Shown in pieces: positions 54,244-64,000 of a stretch of 64,000 bases of DNA. Under the pieces are notes generated by a model. The model ran no database searches. It was not told where the DNA came from and worked only from the letters and a program-made list of their open reading frames with translations. The first letter of the stretch is position 1; every line of letters starts with the position of its first letter. Origin of the DNA: Methanospirillum stamsii (GTDB lineage: Archaea > Halobacteriota > Methanomicrobia > Methanomicrobiales > Methanospirillaceae); assembly GCF_003173335.1 (NCBI RefSeq), contig NZ_QGMZ01000012.1, positions 1 to 64,000 on the forward strand, read 5' to 3'. The position numbers and the translations under genes are program-made.

Positions 54244-55470
54244 ATGTCCATTGATACTGCTGCAAAAGATCTTGCATCCGAGCTCTTAAGACAGGAATAC
54301 GTTGAGGTGCTCTGTCATCATGATGCAGATGGTATCGCAGCAGGAACAATCATGGCAACAGCACTATACAGGGCACGCATCCCATTCCGGCTCCGGATAA
54401 CCAACCGATTAACCGAAGAGAATGTCCCAGCATTAAAACCGCTGCTTCTCTGCGATCTCGGGGCAGGACTATCCGGACTTCCTGAAGATACCATGGTCAT
54501 TGACCATCATGTACCCTTTTTTGAAGGACCATATCATGTGAATCCAAGACTTGATGGTATAGACGGTGACCTTGAACTCTCGGCAGCTGGCGCAGCATAC
54601 CTTGTTGCAAATGCTCTTGGAGATAACCGCGACCTTGCAGGTCTCGTCCTTCTCGGAATTATTGGAGATGGACAAAAAGTAACCGGAAAAAACCAGGATA
54701 TCTATTTTGAAGCACTTGCAAACGGTATAACTACCAAAAAGCGAGGAATGATACTACCTGGCAGAACATACAAAGAACAGGTTATGCTTTCAACTGAACC
54801 CTTTTTTAAAGGGATCTCAGGATCAGAAGAAGAATCTGACAACCTGATATCAATGGCTTCAGATGGTGAAGAACTATCAATGGATACCCTCTGTTCACTT
54901 CTGGTAATCCATGCTTCAGAAATTTGCCGTCCCGAAGTTTTGCATAATCTGTGGGGTGATGTCTGGCATCTTGAACGGGAAGTCGTTGAAAATGCTCATG
55001 ATCTGGCATTCATTGTCGATGCATGTGGAAAAGCAGGTGAGGGAAGTGTTGCAGCATCCCTTTGTCTGCGTTCACCACAAAAGATAGATCTAGCCTATGA
55101 AACTGCCAGAAACCACCGCCTTGAACTTATCAGGGAGATGAACCAGTACTTCACCTTACCGCAAACCCATGAGGTCACTCCGGTTTTTTGCAGTAAAAAA
55201 TCATTGTCAAGTGATTTGGCCGATGTTATCCATAGAAATATTCCTGGTTACCTTCCGGTTATTGTAGCATTCAGAAATGATGACGGAACCTGTTCGTGTT
55301 CAATCAGAACAAGACAAAAGACCGGGGCATTTCTTGGTGATGTGGTGCATGAACTGGCCGGGGAATGTGGTGGATCCGGAGGGGGTCATCAGTACCGGGC
55401 TGGAGCTACAATATCCTGTGACCGGCTGGATGCATTTGTTTCAGGGATTGCGGAGGTATGCAATACATGA
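54244..55470 (+). CDS. Archaeal RecJ-like DHH phosphoesterase
   Basis: The 408-residue protein has the DHH family motifs: LCHHDADGIAAGTIMATAL (motif I), DLGAGL (II), VIDHHVPF (the DHH motif, III) and LVLLGIIGDGQK (IV). A DHHA1-type C-terminal domain with GGSGGGHQYRAGATI follows. Archaeal relatives (RecJ/GAN) are 5'-3' single-strand nucleases or GINS partners; some hydrolyse cyclic dinucleotides. Its place between rps15 and pcc1, overlapping pcc1 by 13 bases, is common in archaea. Confidence 0.88.
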   Translation: MSIDTAAKDLASELLRQEYVEVLCHHDADGIAAGTIMATALYRARIPFRLRITNRLTEENVPALKPLLLCDLGAGLSGLPEDTMVIDHHVPFFEGPYHVNPRLDGIDGDLELSAAGAAYLVANALGDNRDLAGLVLLGIIGDGQKVTGKNQDIYFEALANGITTKKRGMILPGRTYKEQVMLSTEPFFKGISGSEEESDNLISMASDGEELSMDTLCSLLVIHASEICRPEVLHNLWGDVWHLEREVVENAHDLAFIVDACGKAGEGSVAASLCLRSPQKIDLAYETARNHRLELIREMNQYFTLPQTHEVTPVFCSKKSLSSDLADVIHRNIPGYLPVIVAFRNDDGTCSCSIRTRQKTGAFLGDVVHELAGECGGSGGGHQYRAGATISCDRLDAFVSGIAEVCNT

Positions 55471-55691
55471 AAATCGAAGGAATAATTCGTACTAGGCATA
55501 ACATGGCCTTTTGCATTGCAGAATCTGTGGCAACAGACAACCTCTCCGAAATGGATACCCGTGCTGAAAATGGCTATGTTATTACACATATTACAAGTAC
55601 CAGAATACGGTCGGTAATTGCTTCAATGGACGATTATATTACTAATATCACCGTTGCAGAAGAACTCTGTAAGAAAACTCAATCAGCATAA
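55458..55691 (+). CDS. pcc1: KEOPS complex subunit Pcc1
   Basis: Pcc1 is the small dimerising subunit of KEOPS, which makes the t6A modification of tRNAs that read ANN codons. The 77-residue sequence has the two-strand, one-helix pattern of the family with TDNLSEMDTRAENGYVITHITSTRIRSVIASMDDYITNITVAEEL. A second ATG at 55467 would remove three residues. It overlaps the DHH gene and is 24 bases before rps1e. A tRNA-Thr gene with a t6A-type anticodon lies 3 kb away. Confidence 0.88.
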   Translation: MQYMKIEGIIRTRHNMAFCIAESVATDNLSEMDTRAENGYVITHITSTRIRSVIASMDDYITNITVAEELCKKTQSA

Positions 55692-55715
55692 ATTCATGTA
55701 AAAAAGGTGTGAATA

Positions 55716-56312
55716 ATGGCAGCGAAAAAACCAACAGGTAGAAGAGTCGACGGATGGAAAGCAAAATCCTGGTACAAGATATACAGCCCTGAGAATGTCG
55801 GGAAAGTGTACCTTGGTGACACTGTTTCAGACGTCCCGGAAAAACTTATCGGACGGGTGATCAATGCACCTCTCTCCGAACTGGTAAATGATTATACCAA
55901 GCAGAATGTCAAGATGAAATTCGCCGTAACCAATGTTGCTGGCGATTCAGCATACACTTCATTCATTGGTCATGAAATTGCGCGTGATTTTATCAGATCA
56001 CTCGTAAAACGCCGGACTTCACGGATTGACTGTGTGGTCAACTTTGTAAGTAAGGATGGGTGTAAGGTTCGGGCAACCGTTACCTGTTTCACTCTTATCC
56101 GGGCAGATCAGAGCCAGCAGCACGAAATACGCAGAATCCTGACACAGGATGTACTGACATTCGGAACCGAAAATGAACTCGGTGTTTTTGTCAACAACAT
56201 CATCAATGGGGATCTTGCTAAAGAACTCTTTAAAAAAGTGAAAGAACTTCACCCGGTGCGCCGTGTTGAAGTCATTAAAACCAAAGTAGAACTTCCCAAA
56301 AGCTCTGCTTAA
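55716..56312 (+). CDS. rps1e: Small ribosomal subunit protein eS1 (S3Ae)
   Basis: The 198-residue protein starts KRVDGWKAKSWYKIYSPENVGKVYLGDT-like and contains VKRRTSRIDCVVNFVSKDGCKVRATVTCFTLIRADQSQQHEIRRIL, hallmarks of archaeal/eukaryotic S3Ae. AAAGGTG lies upstream of the ATG. It is followed by a run of nine T (56315-56323), a likely transcription terminator, so the rps15-DHH-pcc1-rps1e unit ends here. Confidence 0.96.
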   Translation: MAAKKPTGRRVDGWKAKSWYKIYSPENVGKVYLGDTVSDVPEKLIGRVINAPLSELVNDYTKQNVKMKFAVTNVAGDSAYTSFIGHEIARDFIRSLVKRRTSRIDCVVNFVSKDGCKVRATVTCFTLIRADQSQQHEIRRILTQDVLTFGTENELGVFVNNIINGDLAKELFKKVKELHPVRRVEVIKTKVELPKSSA

Positions 56313-56314
56313 TC

Positions 56315-56323
56315 TTTTTTTTT
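56315..56323 (+). terminator. T-run terminator after rps1e
   Basis: Nine consecutive T residues begin 3 bases after the rps1e stop codon. Archaeal RNA polymerase ends efficiently at such runs without a hairpin. Confidence 0.5.
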
Positions 56324-56459
56324 GTAAACCTTCCTGGTTACATTCAGATTTTGATATAAGTTACACACCTGATTATGGATCATGGTGATGTAGAGGGAAG
56401 ACCAAACGTTATGAGAATCCCGACAGAGATATTCTGACACGGGGATCCAGGTGTAATGA

Positions 56460-57737
56460 ATGCTCGATATACGATTTGTCCGGGAACAACCTGAAATAGT
56501 TAAGGCCGATCTCAGGAAAAGAAATGCTGACGAGAAGATAGCATGGGTTGATGACCTGCTGGAACTGGACATCAGGCACCGTGAACTCATCGGGCAGACG
56601 AATGAACTCCGGAGAAGAAGAAACTCCATATCATATGATATCAACCGGGCAAAAAAGGCCGGCGAGGATGCGGGAGAACTTATTACCGAGGCTGCAAACC
56701 TTCCAAAACGAATAAAAGAGAACGAAACTTACCTGGAAGAGGTTTCAGATAAAATCCATTATTATCTCATGCGTCTTCCGAATATTCTTCACGAGAGTGT
56801 TCCTGTTGGTGCTGACGATACGGAGAATGTTGAAATATACAAATATGGAACCCCTCGTTCTTTTGATTTTGAACTCATCAATCATGGTCAGCTTGCATCA
56901 GACAATAACTGGGCCGATTTTGAACGGGCTACAAAAACTTCAGGTGCCGGATTTTATTTTCTAAAAGGGAGTCTTGTCCTTCTTGATCTGGCACTCCAGC
57001 GCTTTACCCTGGATCTTTTAATGAAAAAGGGATATTTACCGGTAATTCCACCTTACATGATAAACCGGAAATCATACGAGGAGGTGACAGATCTTGATGA
57101 TTTTGAAAAGGTCATGTATAAAATTGAAGATGATGATGCGTACCTGATTGCAACCAGTGAGCACCCGATCGCAGCAATGTACCAGGATGAGATATTCGAA
57201 GAAAAAGATCTCCCTATCAGGTTCGCAGGACTTTCACCCTGTTTCAGGAGGGAAATAGGATCACACGGTCTTGACACAAAAGGACTGTTCCGCGTTCACC
57301 AGTTTCATAAAGTCGAACAATTCGTCTATTGTCATCCGGATGAATCCTGGACAATTCATGAGGAATTACGGGATAACGCCGAGCAGGTATTCCGGGAACT
57401 AAATCTTCCATACAGAATTGTGAATATCTGTACTGGTGATATTGGAACCGTCGCAGCCAAAAAATACGACATTGAAGCATGGATGCCGCGAGAAAATGCT
57501 TACCGGGAAGTTGTTTCATGTTCAAACTGTACGGCGTACCAGGCGGTCAGACTAAATATTAAAGTCAGGGACAAGCATGATTTCGAAACCAAGCAATATG
57601 TTCACACCCTGAACTCAACTGCAATTGCCACATCACGTGCTATGCGTGCCATCCTTGAAAATTACCAGCAGGAAGATGGAAGGGTCGAGATACCAAAAGT
57701 TCTCAGACCATACATGAATGACAAAGAATTCCTCTGA
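56460..57737 (+). CDS. serS: Seryl-tRNA synthetase, canonical type
   Basis: SerRS charges tRNA-Ser and the precursor of selenocysteine tRNA. The N-terminal coiled-coil arm (about 30-100) is followed by class II motifs: FRREIGSHGLDTKGLFRVHQFHKVEQF (motif 2) and the AIATSRAMRAILENYQ end (motif 3). TGDIGTVAAKKYDIEAWMP and SCSNCTAYQAVRLNI lie between. This is the standard SerRS and not the atypical form of some methanogens. Length 425 residues. The upstream 147 bases contain its promoter. Confidence 0.96.
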   Translation: MLDIRFVREQPEIVKADLRKRNADEKIAWVDDLLELDIRHRELIGQTNELRRRRNSISYDINRAKKAGEDAGELITEAANLPKRIKENETYLEEVSDKIHYYLMRLPNILHESVPVGADDTENVEIYKYGTPRSFDFELINHGQLASDNNWADFERATKTSGAGFYFLKGSLVLLDLALQRFTLDLLMKKGYLPVIPPYMINRKSYEEVTDLDDFEKVMYKIEDDDAYLIATSEHPIAAMYQDEIFEEKDLPIRFAGLSPCFRREIGSHGLDTKGLFRVHQFHKVEQFVYCHPDESWTIHEELRDNAEQVFRELNLPYRIVNICTGDIGTVAAKKYDIEAWMPRENAYREVVSCSNCTAYQAVRLNIKVRDKHDFETKQYVHTLNSTAIATSRAMRAILENYQQEDGRVEIPKVLRPYMNDKEFL

Positions 57738-57827
57738 AATATTTGCATTATTCCATTCAGAATTTCTTTTTTTATTCCATGTAATCCCATAATAAAACGG
57801 ATCTTTTTTAACGAATTCTGACAGATT

Positions 57828-58676
57828 GTGTCCTACACCATGACCATCGCAGACCTTCTGGAAATACAAGAGATAACACTGTCAGAACCCCTCTTTTCCG
57901 ATCTTCTTTACCAGGATATGGATACCATCATCTTACAAGAGCCAATAGAAAAAGGTAAGATTCTGGTTGATGAAGAAGAAAACCCGGTTATTTTTGCAGG
58001 ATATAATTCAAATATTGGATGGATAGGTTGTTGTACATTGTTTCGAAATCCATCCCTGCCCCTGATCGAATATTTCGAAGAGGCAGAACTGGAGATGTAC
58101 CAGGAGAACAGATCCATAGTAACTGACACCGTAAGGGAATACTATAGTAAAAATCTCCAAAAGACGGTTCTTCCCGGACCTGATGATCTCAATCCCAACC
58201 GGGCAAGTAGTATTGATGAACTTCTGAAAAAGACCATGGGTTTTGAAACCGGATCTCTCTGTCTGGATTGTTGCTGTGGAACCGGAGTTGGATCCATGGT
58301 TATGAGAGATCATGGAATGATCCCTCTCGCCTATGACAATGATGAATCTCTCCTTGTGAGGGGGATGAATGAAGGAAGATTAAAGCCTGAACGAACGATG
58401 TGGATTGACGGCAGGCTTATCAATGATTTTCTAACAGAACCAGTACCAGTATCCTGCGGATTTATGATAGGAGAAGTTCATTCATTTAATGCTCATATCT
58501 GGAAGGACATTATTATCGCGGCCTGCAATGCTTCTGAAAAGATTTTATTCACTACAGGAACCGAACCTGAAATCATCCAGGTTAAAGACTGGGCATCAGA
58601 GGCCGGAAAAAAAGTTGAGATATTTGAATCTGATTCTGATCCGATTTATGATCGGTGGATATGTTTTTCTGAATGA
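57828..58676 (+). CDS. Unknown SAM-dependent methyltransferase-like protein
   Basis: The 282-residue protein has a methyltransferase motif I, CLDCCCGTGVGSM (145-157), after an N-terminal domain of about 130 residues with no recognised family. Three adjacent cysteines replace the usual hydrophobic and glycine positions. The start is GTG 57828, with ATG 57840 as alternative. It lies alone between serS and glnK. Substrate is unknown; a protein or small-molecule target is equally possible. Confidence 0.6.
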   Translation: MSYTMTIADLLEIQEITLSEPLFSDLLYQDMDTIILQEPIEKGKILVDEEENPVIFAGYNSNIGWIGCCTLFRNPSLPLIEYFEEAELEMYQENRSIVTDTVREYYSKNLQKTVLPGPDDLNPNRASSIDELLKKTMGFETGSLCLDCCCGTGVGSMVMRDHGMIPLAYDNDESLLVRGMNEGRLKPERTMWIDGRLINDFLTEPVPVSCGFMIGEVHSFNAHIWKDIIIAACNASEKILFTTGTEPEIIQVKDWASEAGKKVEIFESDSDPIYDRWICFSE

Positions 58677-58681
58677 ATTTT

Positions 58682-60222
<1,541 letters not shown>

Positions 60223-60461
60223 ATTTTTTTCACCTGTTGATCACCAGTATTGCTGATAGGGTATCATTGTCGGATTAGAGTTTCGTTCACCAATCATCAC
60301 TAACAATGATACATTCAGCCTTCCCCAGTGGGTCTGATCCACTTGGGTAGTAAGAAGTTGTCTTCTACCATTTATAAAATTTGTGCTGAAAGAACTGCCA
60401 AGATCTTGAAAATATTACATAAAATACAAAAAAATTAAAAAAGCAGGTTGAATCTAATATA
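60223..60461 (-). promoter_or_regulatory. Structured leader/promoter region of amt-glnK
   Basis: Read on the minus strand: a helicase terminator (T-rich, 60424-60442), a TATA-like ATTTTATAAATG near 60368-60379, a hairpin CCCAGTGG/CCAC.TGGG (60324-60347 with one bulged base), then a perfect 10-bp inverted repeat GTATCATTGT/ACAATGATAC (60261-60270 and 60303-60312, 32-base spacer), and AGGTGA before the ATG. If transcription starts near 60345, the long repeat lies in the 5' leader and the other hairpin straddles or begins it. This may regulate amt by nitrogen status. No GGAA-N6-TTCC (NrpR-type) site is visible. Confidence 0.5.
60424..60442 (-). terminator. T-rich terminator after the helicase gene
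   Basis: On the minus strand the region reads GCTTTTTTAATTTTTTTGTATTTT shortly after the helicase stop codon, two close T runs. It separates this unit from amt-glnK. Confidence 0.5.
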
Positions 60462-62564
60462 CTAACGGTTTTTTATTCTTCTTCCTCTTCGTTTCTTTTT
60501 CCTGCCTGCATCATCACTACCAGAGGAAGTTTTTTTATTTTTTTCTTCTGCCACTTCTTCATCTGATGCGCATTCAAGATCTGAAAGAATATCCAGGGGA
60601 TCTTTCATCTCATGGACAAGCCCCATGATACGTGATAACCTTTCTACCCCGATGAAATGCTCAGCCATCACCCGTGCAAGAGGGCTGAGACGAATATTCC
60701 CTTTTTCCAAAGAAATCAGGTTTTTCCGAAGGAGAACCTCTTCAACCGGTTCGGTTTCACCCACAAGGGTTCCCTCAATCTTCTCCATGGATTCCCGTAT
60801 CCCTTTACAGATAACTGCGTTTGCAACATAGAGTTCAGAACTTTGTTCAAGAGTATACTGAGGAGCTACTTCACCCATCTCACCTTTCAGAAGACCCATT
60901 GCCACTTCTTCTTCTGTCAGGTGGGAACCTCTGATATAACTGCCACCAGGCTCGGCAAGAATGACAACCTTCCCTAGATCATGATAATCGGGTCTTCCGG
61001 CCCTTCCAGACATCTGCTGAAACTCCTGAACCGTGAGCCACTCAATGCCCATTGCAAGTGAATCAAAAATTACCTGAGATGCCGGAAAATCAACTCCTGC
61101 AGCAAGAGCTGCGGTAGTGACTACTGCTCGAAGTTGTCCCTTCTCAAATTTTTCTTCGACCAGCCTTCTCTCGGAATGGGTAAGACCGGCATGGTATGGG
61201 GCAACTCCCTCACCGATTTTCTCTGCAATAATATGACATCGGGCTCTTGAGTTGGTGAAAATTATCGTCTGCCCATGATACCCTTTTTCAGACACACGAT
61301 TGTATTCTTCTGCGACAAAAGCACGTTCAGTGGGGATTTTTTGTTCTCTCTCCGTAAAGATGAGGTATCGCTCAAGAGAAACCGGCCTGTCATCATACCG
61401 GACCAGCTGGCAGCCAAGTTTTGCAGCAAGAAGTTTAGGATGACCGATAGTTGCACTCAGGTAAAGATATTGAGCTTTTGGAGAGGCAAATTTCATTCTT
61501 GAAATGAGTCCGTCAACACGATGACCACGGTCACGATCCTCGAGCATCTGGACCTCATCAATGATAACAGTCCCAATACCAGAAAGAGACTCTCCAAGAC
61601 GCATGAGATGATCTATCCCTTCATAGGTAGCTACCAGAATCCCTGCATCAGCATTTCTATTGGCAGGTCTTCGGTTTTCTTTTACCATTATCCGACTTGA
61701 ACCGGTAATAATAGAGACATCAGTGAGATGTCCGTATTTTTGGGAGAAACGTTCATATTTCTGGTATGCAAGAGCGACAAGCGGGACCAGGAAAAGAACT
61801 CTTCCTCTTTTCTCAAGATAGTTTTTAAGACCTGCCATCTCACCAATGAAGGTTTTTCCACTGGCTGTGGCGGATACCACAAGAAGGTCTTTGCCATATA
61901 ATAACCCGGCCTCTACTGCCAGCTGCTGAACCGGCATCAGGAATTCCACACCACAGGCTGAAACAAATGAATGAGGAAAAGGGAGTTCTTCAATTTTCAA
62001 TGTCTTTAAAACCGGATGAGCTTCCAGTCGGTCATACATGGTGTGACCCATTGATAGCCTGTCTGGCTCAATGGTTGCCAAAACCCGGTCGACACTCCGG
62101 TACTTTTCCAGGAGTTCATCAAGGTGCGTAAGAGCTGACCTCCCAAGTCGTCCCATATGGATAAGTTCCCTGCGAAGCTCTTTTCTAGCACAGTCCATGC
62201 AAATTTCTTCATGCTCTCCGAAAGTAACCGCATTCTTTTTATCTAGTTCGGTTACCCTGTCATCCATGAGGCAGAACCTGCACAGAGAAACATAAGAAAA
62301 TTGAATCTGAAGATCCTGAAGAAAAGATTCAAAGGGCTTGTCTCTTGAAGTCAGATGAACCCTGGCACGACGAAGATGTGTAACGAGATCCTTACTGGGA
62401 GTATTCCGGTATCCACCACTTTTTGTGTGACGAATCCTGTATTTTACCGGTCTGATACCTTTAGGGGTATCAATCAGTTCAAGCATTCCGGTAATCCGGA
62501 TATGATGGGTATCAAGGTATAATACCCGATAATATTTTTTTGTCGGCTGAATTATTGCCTTCAT
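60462..62564 (-). CDS. Archaeal Ski2-like DEAD/DEAH RNA helicase with N-terminal zinc domain (DUF5814)
   Basis: The 700-residue protein begins with a roughly 200-residue DUF5814-type domain with a zinc site of C95, C98, C122 and C125. Two helicase domains follow: Walker A VSATASGKT (230-238), DEVQ motif in VIIDEVQML, motif III LSAT and motif VI QMSGRAGRP. A charged tail rich in Lys and Arg (DDAGRKKKRRGRRIKNR) ends it. Related archaeal ASH-Ski2 helicases are reported to work with the nuclease aRNase J in RNA decay. It overlaps the regulator gene upstream by 4 bases. Confidence 0.88.
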   Translation of the reverse strand: MKAIIQPTKKYYRVLYLDTHHIRITGMLELIDTPKGIRPVKYRIRHTKSGGYRNTPSKDLVTHLRRARVHLTSRDKPFESFLQDLQIQFSYVSLCRFCLMDDRVTELDKKNAVTFGEHEEICMDCARKELRRELIHMGRLGRSALTHLDELLEKYRSVDRVLATIEPDRLSMGHTMYDRLEAHPVLKTLKIEELPFPHSFVSACGVEFLMPVQQLAVEAGLLYGKDLLVVSATASGKTFIGEMAGLKNYLEKRGRVLFLVPLVALAYQKYERFSQKYGHLTDVSIITGSSRIMVKENRRPANRNADAGILVATYEGIDHLMRLGESLSGIGTVIIDEVQMLEDRDRGHRVDGLISRMKFASPKAQYLYLSATIGHPKLLAAKLGCQLVRYDDRPVSLERYLIFTEREQKIPTERAFVAEEYNRVSEKGYHGQTIIFTNSRARCHIIAEKIGEGVAPYHAGLTHSERRLVEEKFEKGQLRAVVTTAALAAGVDFPASQVIFDSLAMGIEWLTVQEFQQMSGRAGRPDYHDLGKVVILAEPGGSYIRGSHLTEEEVAMGLLKGEMGEVAPQYTLEQSSELYVANAVICKGIRESMEKIEGTLVGETEPVEEVLLRKNLISLEKGNIRLSPLARVMAEHFIGVERLSRIMGLVHEMKDPLDILSDLECASDEEVAEEKNKKTSSGSDDAGRKKKRRGRRIKNR

Positions 62565-63373
62565 GCAGACACCAGGTCATGGATTTCATAACCAAGGTCT
62601 GCCTGTTCTAATTGTTTGAGAAAATCCGTGAAAAATTCATCAACTATGACAATGGCACAGGGAATACCATGAAGTGCTGCTTCTACTGCCCCCTCACGTG
62701 AACCAAAGTATAAATCCGGAACCCGGTCAATTTTTTTCAAAGATACCCATGCTTCAAGGCCCACACAGGCAACCACCGTAACCCTGCTGATTACTTCTTT
62801 TAAGAGATCATACCTGACTTTTCGTGATCCGCCCCTCTCAACCCGCGGAACCTTGCAGACCAGAACCGTTGATTCACGATGTGTAATGATTCCGTCAAGA
62901 TTTGAAATCCCGACATCTTCACCCTTCGGAGTGTCAGATACTGCAATACCATTCGCTGACTGACGTTTCTTCGAAGCATATAACAGACCATTTTTCATAT
63001 ACACTCCGGCAGATTCTCCTTTCTTAAAATCATCAGCTGCAATAGCAGTCCAGACCGATACCTGTTTAATGATATCATTCCGGATGTGTTTTGCGAATGT
63101 TTCAAGCACTTCAGCGTGATGCAGAATCCACTCTATGCCCTCCCTGGTAACCTCATACCTTCCCCGTCCAGGGGCTTTGAGCATACCTTCTTCGGTCAGT
63201 TCTCTGACATACTCCGATATCGCCTGGGGAGTTACACCAAGACCAGCTGCTACTTCCTGCTGACGGATAGCAGGCTGATGAGCAGCAATATCGACGAGTA
63301 TCTGAAAACGGGTTACGTCCCGTTTATTTTTCAGGATTGTATATCCAGGATCATCTTCATTCATCCAAAACAA
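62561..63373 (-). CDS. Winged-helix protein with C-terminal conserved domain
   Basis: The 270-residue protein opens with a winged helix (about 15-80): RFQILVDIAAHQPAIRQQEVAAGLGVTPQAISEYVRELTEEGMLKAPGRGRYEVTREG. The rest (about 90-270) is a mixed alpha/beta domain without a known enzyme motif. It is MarR-like in its helix pattern but not closely tied to any family I can name. Overlap with the helicase (4 bases) and the next regulator (17 bases) shows a shared transcript. Confidence 0.75.
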   Translation of the reverse strand: MFWMNEDDPGYTILKNKRDVTRFQILVDIAAHQPAIRQQEVAAGLGVTPQAISEYVRELTEEGMLKAPGRGRYEVTREGIEWILHHAEVLETFAKHIRNDIIKQVSVWTAIAADDFKKGESAGVYMKNGLLYASKKRQSANGIAVSDTPKGEDVGISNLDGIITHRESTVLVCKVPRVERGGSRKVRYDLLKEVISRVTVVACVGLEAWVSLKKIDRVPDLYFGSREGAVEAALHGIPCAIVIVDEFFTDFLKQLEQADLGYEIHDLVSA

Positions 63374-63863
63374 CCAGTCCCTGTCCTTTTACATCAAGAT
63401 GGGGAATTCTTTTTGCGATCCCTTTGATGAAAACCGGAGAAACTCCAAACTTTCTAGCGATATCAATAATTGAGGAATTACCTTTTAATAGTTCTGCTTC
63501 TACGCTATCACCTTTCATTTTCAGATCATCCCCGTTTGTAAATGCTATCGCAAGCAGATCTCCGAGATCTGAAAAGTTACACTGAAAGTTCGCTCGGACC
63601 TTACTGTAATTGGCCCGGTATTCTTTCTCCGGTTTCTTCCCTGGTTCAGGCATTCTCCACTTTTCCTCAATAAGATTGCCCTTGCGAAGAAGGAGCAGTC
63701 CATCCCGTACAAATTCTGCTCCCACCACATCACTGAGCTCTGAACACGTCATCCAGTTTTTATTCAGGAGTTCGAGAATTTTCTTATACTGGGTGTTATT
63801 AAACACCACAAAAAGGGGAACCAGCTCCACCGGATCATTCACAATCCTCACATGACCCGTCAA
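63357..63863 (-). CDS. Winged-helix transcriptional regulator (ArsR-like)
   Basis: The 168-residue protein has an ArsR-like winged helix (about 18-75: LFVVFNNTQYKKILELLNKNWMTCSELSDVVGAEFVRDGLLLLRKGNLIEEKW) and a helical second domain ending in an IIDIARKFGVSPVFIKGIAKRI helix-turn-helix-like segment. It lacks the metal-binding cysteine motif of metal sensors. It is the first gene of the helicase unit and is divergent from hypF with 57 bases between them. Confidence 0.72.
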   Translation of the reverse strand: MTGHVRIVNDPVELVPLFVVFNNTQYKKILELLNKNWMTCSELSDVVGAEFVRDGLLLLRKGNLIEEKWRMPEPGKKPEKEYRANYSKVRANFQCNFSDLGDLLAIAFTNGDDLKMKGDSVEAELLKGNSSIIDIARKFGVSPVFIKGIAKRIPHLDVKGQGLVVLDE

Positions 63864-63920
63864 TTCAAAACCCTATTATAATATCGTTGGATAAAAAATT
63901 AAAGGTTTGTTGTACTAAAA

Positions 63921-64000
63921 ATGCCAAATAAAGGCCATATTTTCATAAGGGGTATCGTTCAGGGCGTAGGATTCCGCCCGTTTGTGTATGCAAGGGCCAT
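63921..64000 (+). CDS. hypF: Carbamoyltransferase HypF, N-terminal part (cut by window end)
   Basis: From ATG 63921 the frame reads MPNKGHIFIRGIVQGVGFRP and continues FVYARA to the window end. This is the acylphosphatase-like domain of HypF, which makes the cyano ligands of [NiFe]-hydrogenase from carbamoyl phosphate. Only about 26 residues are visible. ATTAAAGGTTTG upstream is promoter- or ribosome-binding-like. HypF function is inferred from the GIVQGVGFRPFVY motif. Confidence 0.85.
   Translation, partial: MPNKGHIFIRGIVQGVGFRPFVYARA

Overview
The window is archaeal and comes from a methanogen. It has archaeal ribosomal proteins S15 and S3Ae/S1e, FEN-1 with a PCNA-binding tail, the KEOPS subunit Pcc1, an AK6/Fap7-type kinase, an archaeal Ski2-like helicase and Mmp10, the radical SAM methylase of methyl-coenzyme M reductase. 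A presenilin-type protease, a DUF3821-like surface-layer protein, several CheW genes and bacterial-type mutSL point to the Methanomicrobiales. Methanospirillum is my best guess, from overall gene style and not from a database match.

Layout. 0.3-9.1 kb: a cobalt importer (cbiMNQO) followed by eight anaerobic corrin-ring genes (cbiT, L, F, G, H, C, D, E), nearly all overlapping. 9.1-11.1 kb: a structured non-coding stretch and an IS1634-like transposase that appears to have lost a catalytic Asp. 11.1-18.8 kb: a DNA repair block (MutY-like glycosylase, class II photolyase, MutL, MutS), interrupted by a hicBA pair and a DUF2283 gene. 18.9-23.9 kb: argC-CBS-argJ-argB, a thioredoxin/CcdA fusion and a chorismate mutase. 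24-29.7 kb: a looser region with small membrane and TPR genes, three CheW genes, a site-2-type protease and an unknown protein. 29.7-34.7 kb: hisD, then a tightly overlapping minus-strand trio (glycosyltransferase, TPR/winged-helix protein, BrxD-like ATPase).

34.8-41.1 kb: thioesterase, pyrG, guaA subunit B, argD, hisC, an AK6-like kinase and a CDP-alcohol phosphatidyltransferase. 41.1-49.0 kb: a secreted eight-PKD protein, fen, a small membrane protein, the presenilin homologue, a two-gene ABC exporter and a PLP aminotransferase. 49.2-51.7 kb: the surface-layer protein. 52.2-58.7 kb: tRNA-Thr, mmp10, rps15, a DHH phosphoesterase, pcc1, rps1e, serS and an unknown methyltransferase. 58.7-60.2 kb: amt-glnK with a structured leader. 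60.4-63.9 kb: a helicase with two winged-helix genes, divergent from hypF, which is cut by the window end.

Cobalt uptake and corrin synthesis supply cobamides for methanogenic methyl transfer and for Mmp10, which is cobalamin dependent. The arg, his and pyr/gua genes are scattered biosynthetic units. No complete defence system, CRISPR array or rRNA was found. The most unusual items are the GT2-TPR-BrxD-like operon, the inactivated transposase, the cysteine-free MutY homologue, the amt leader and the cysteine pattern of the PKD protein.
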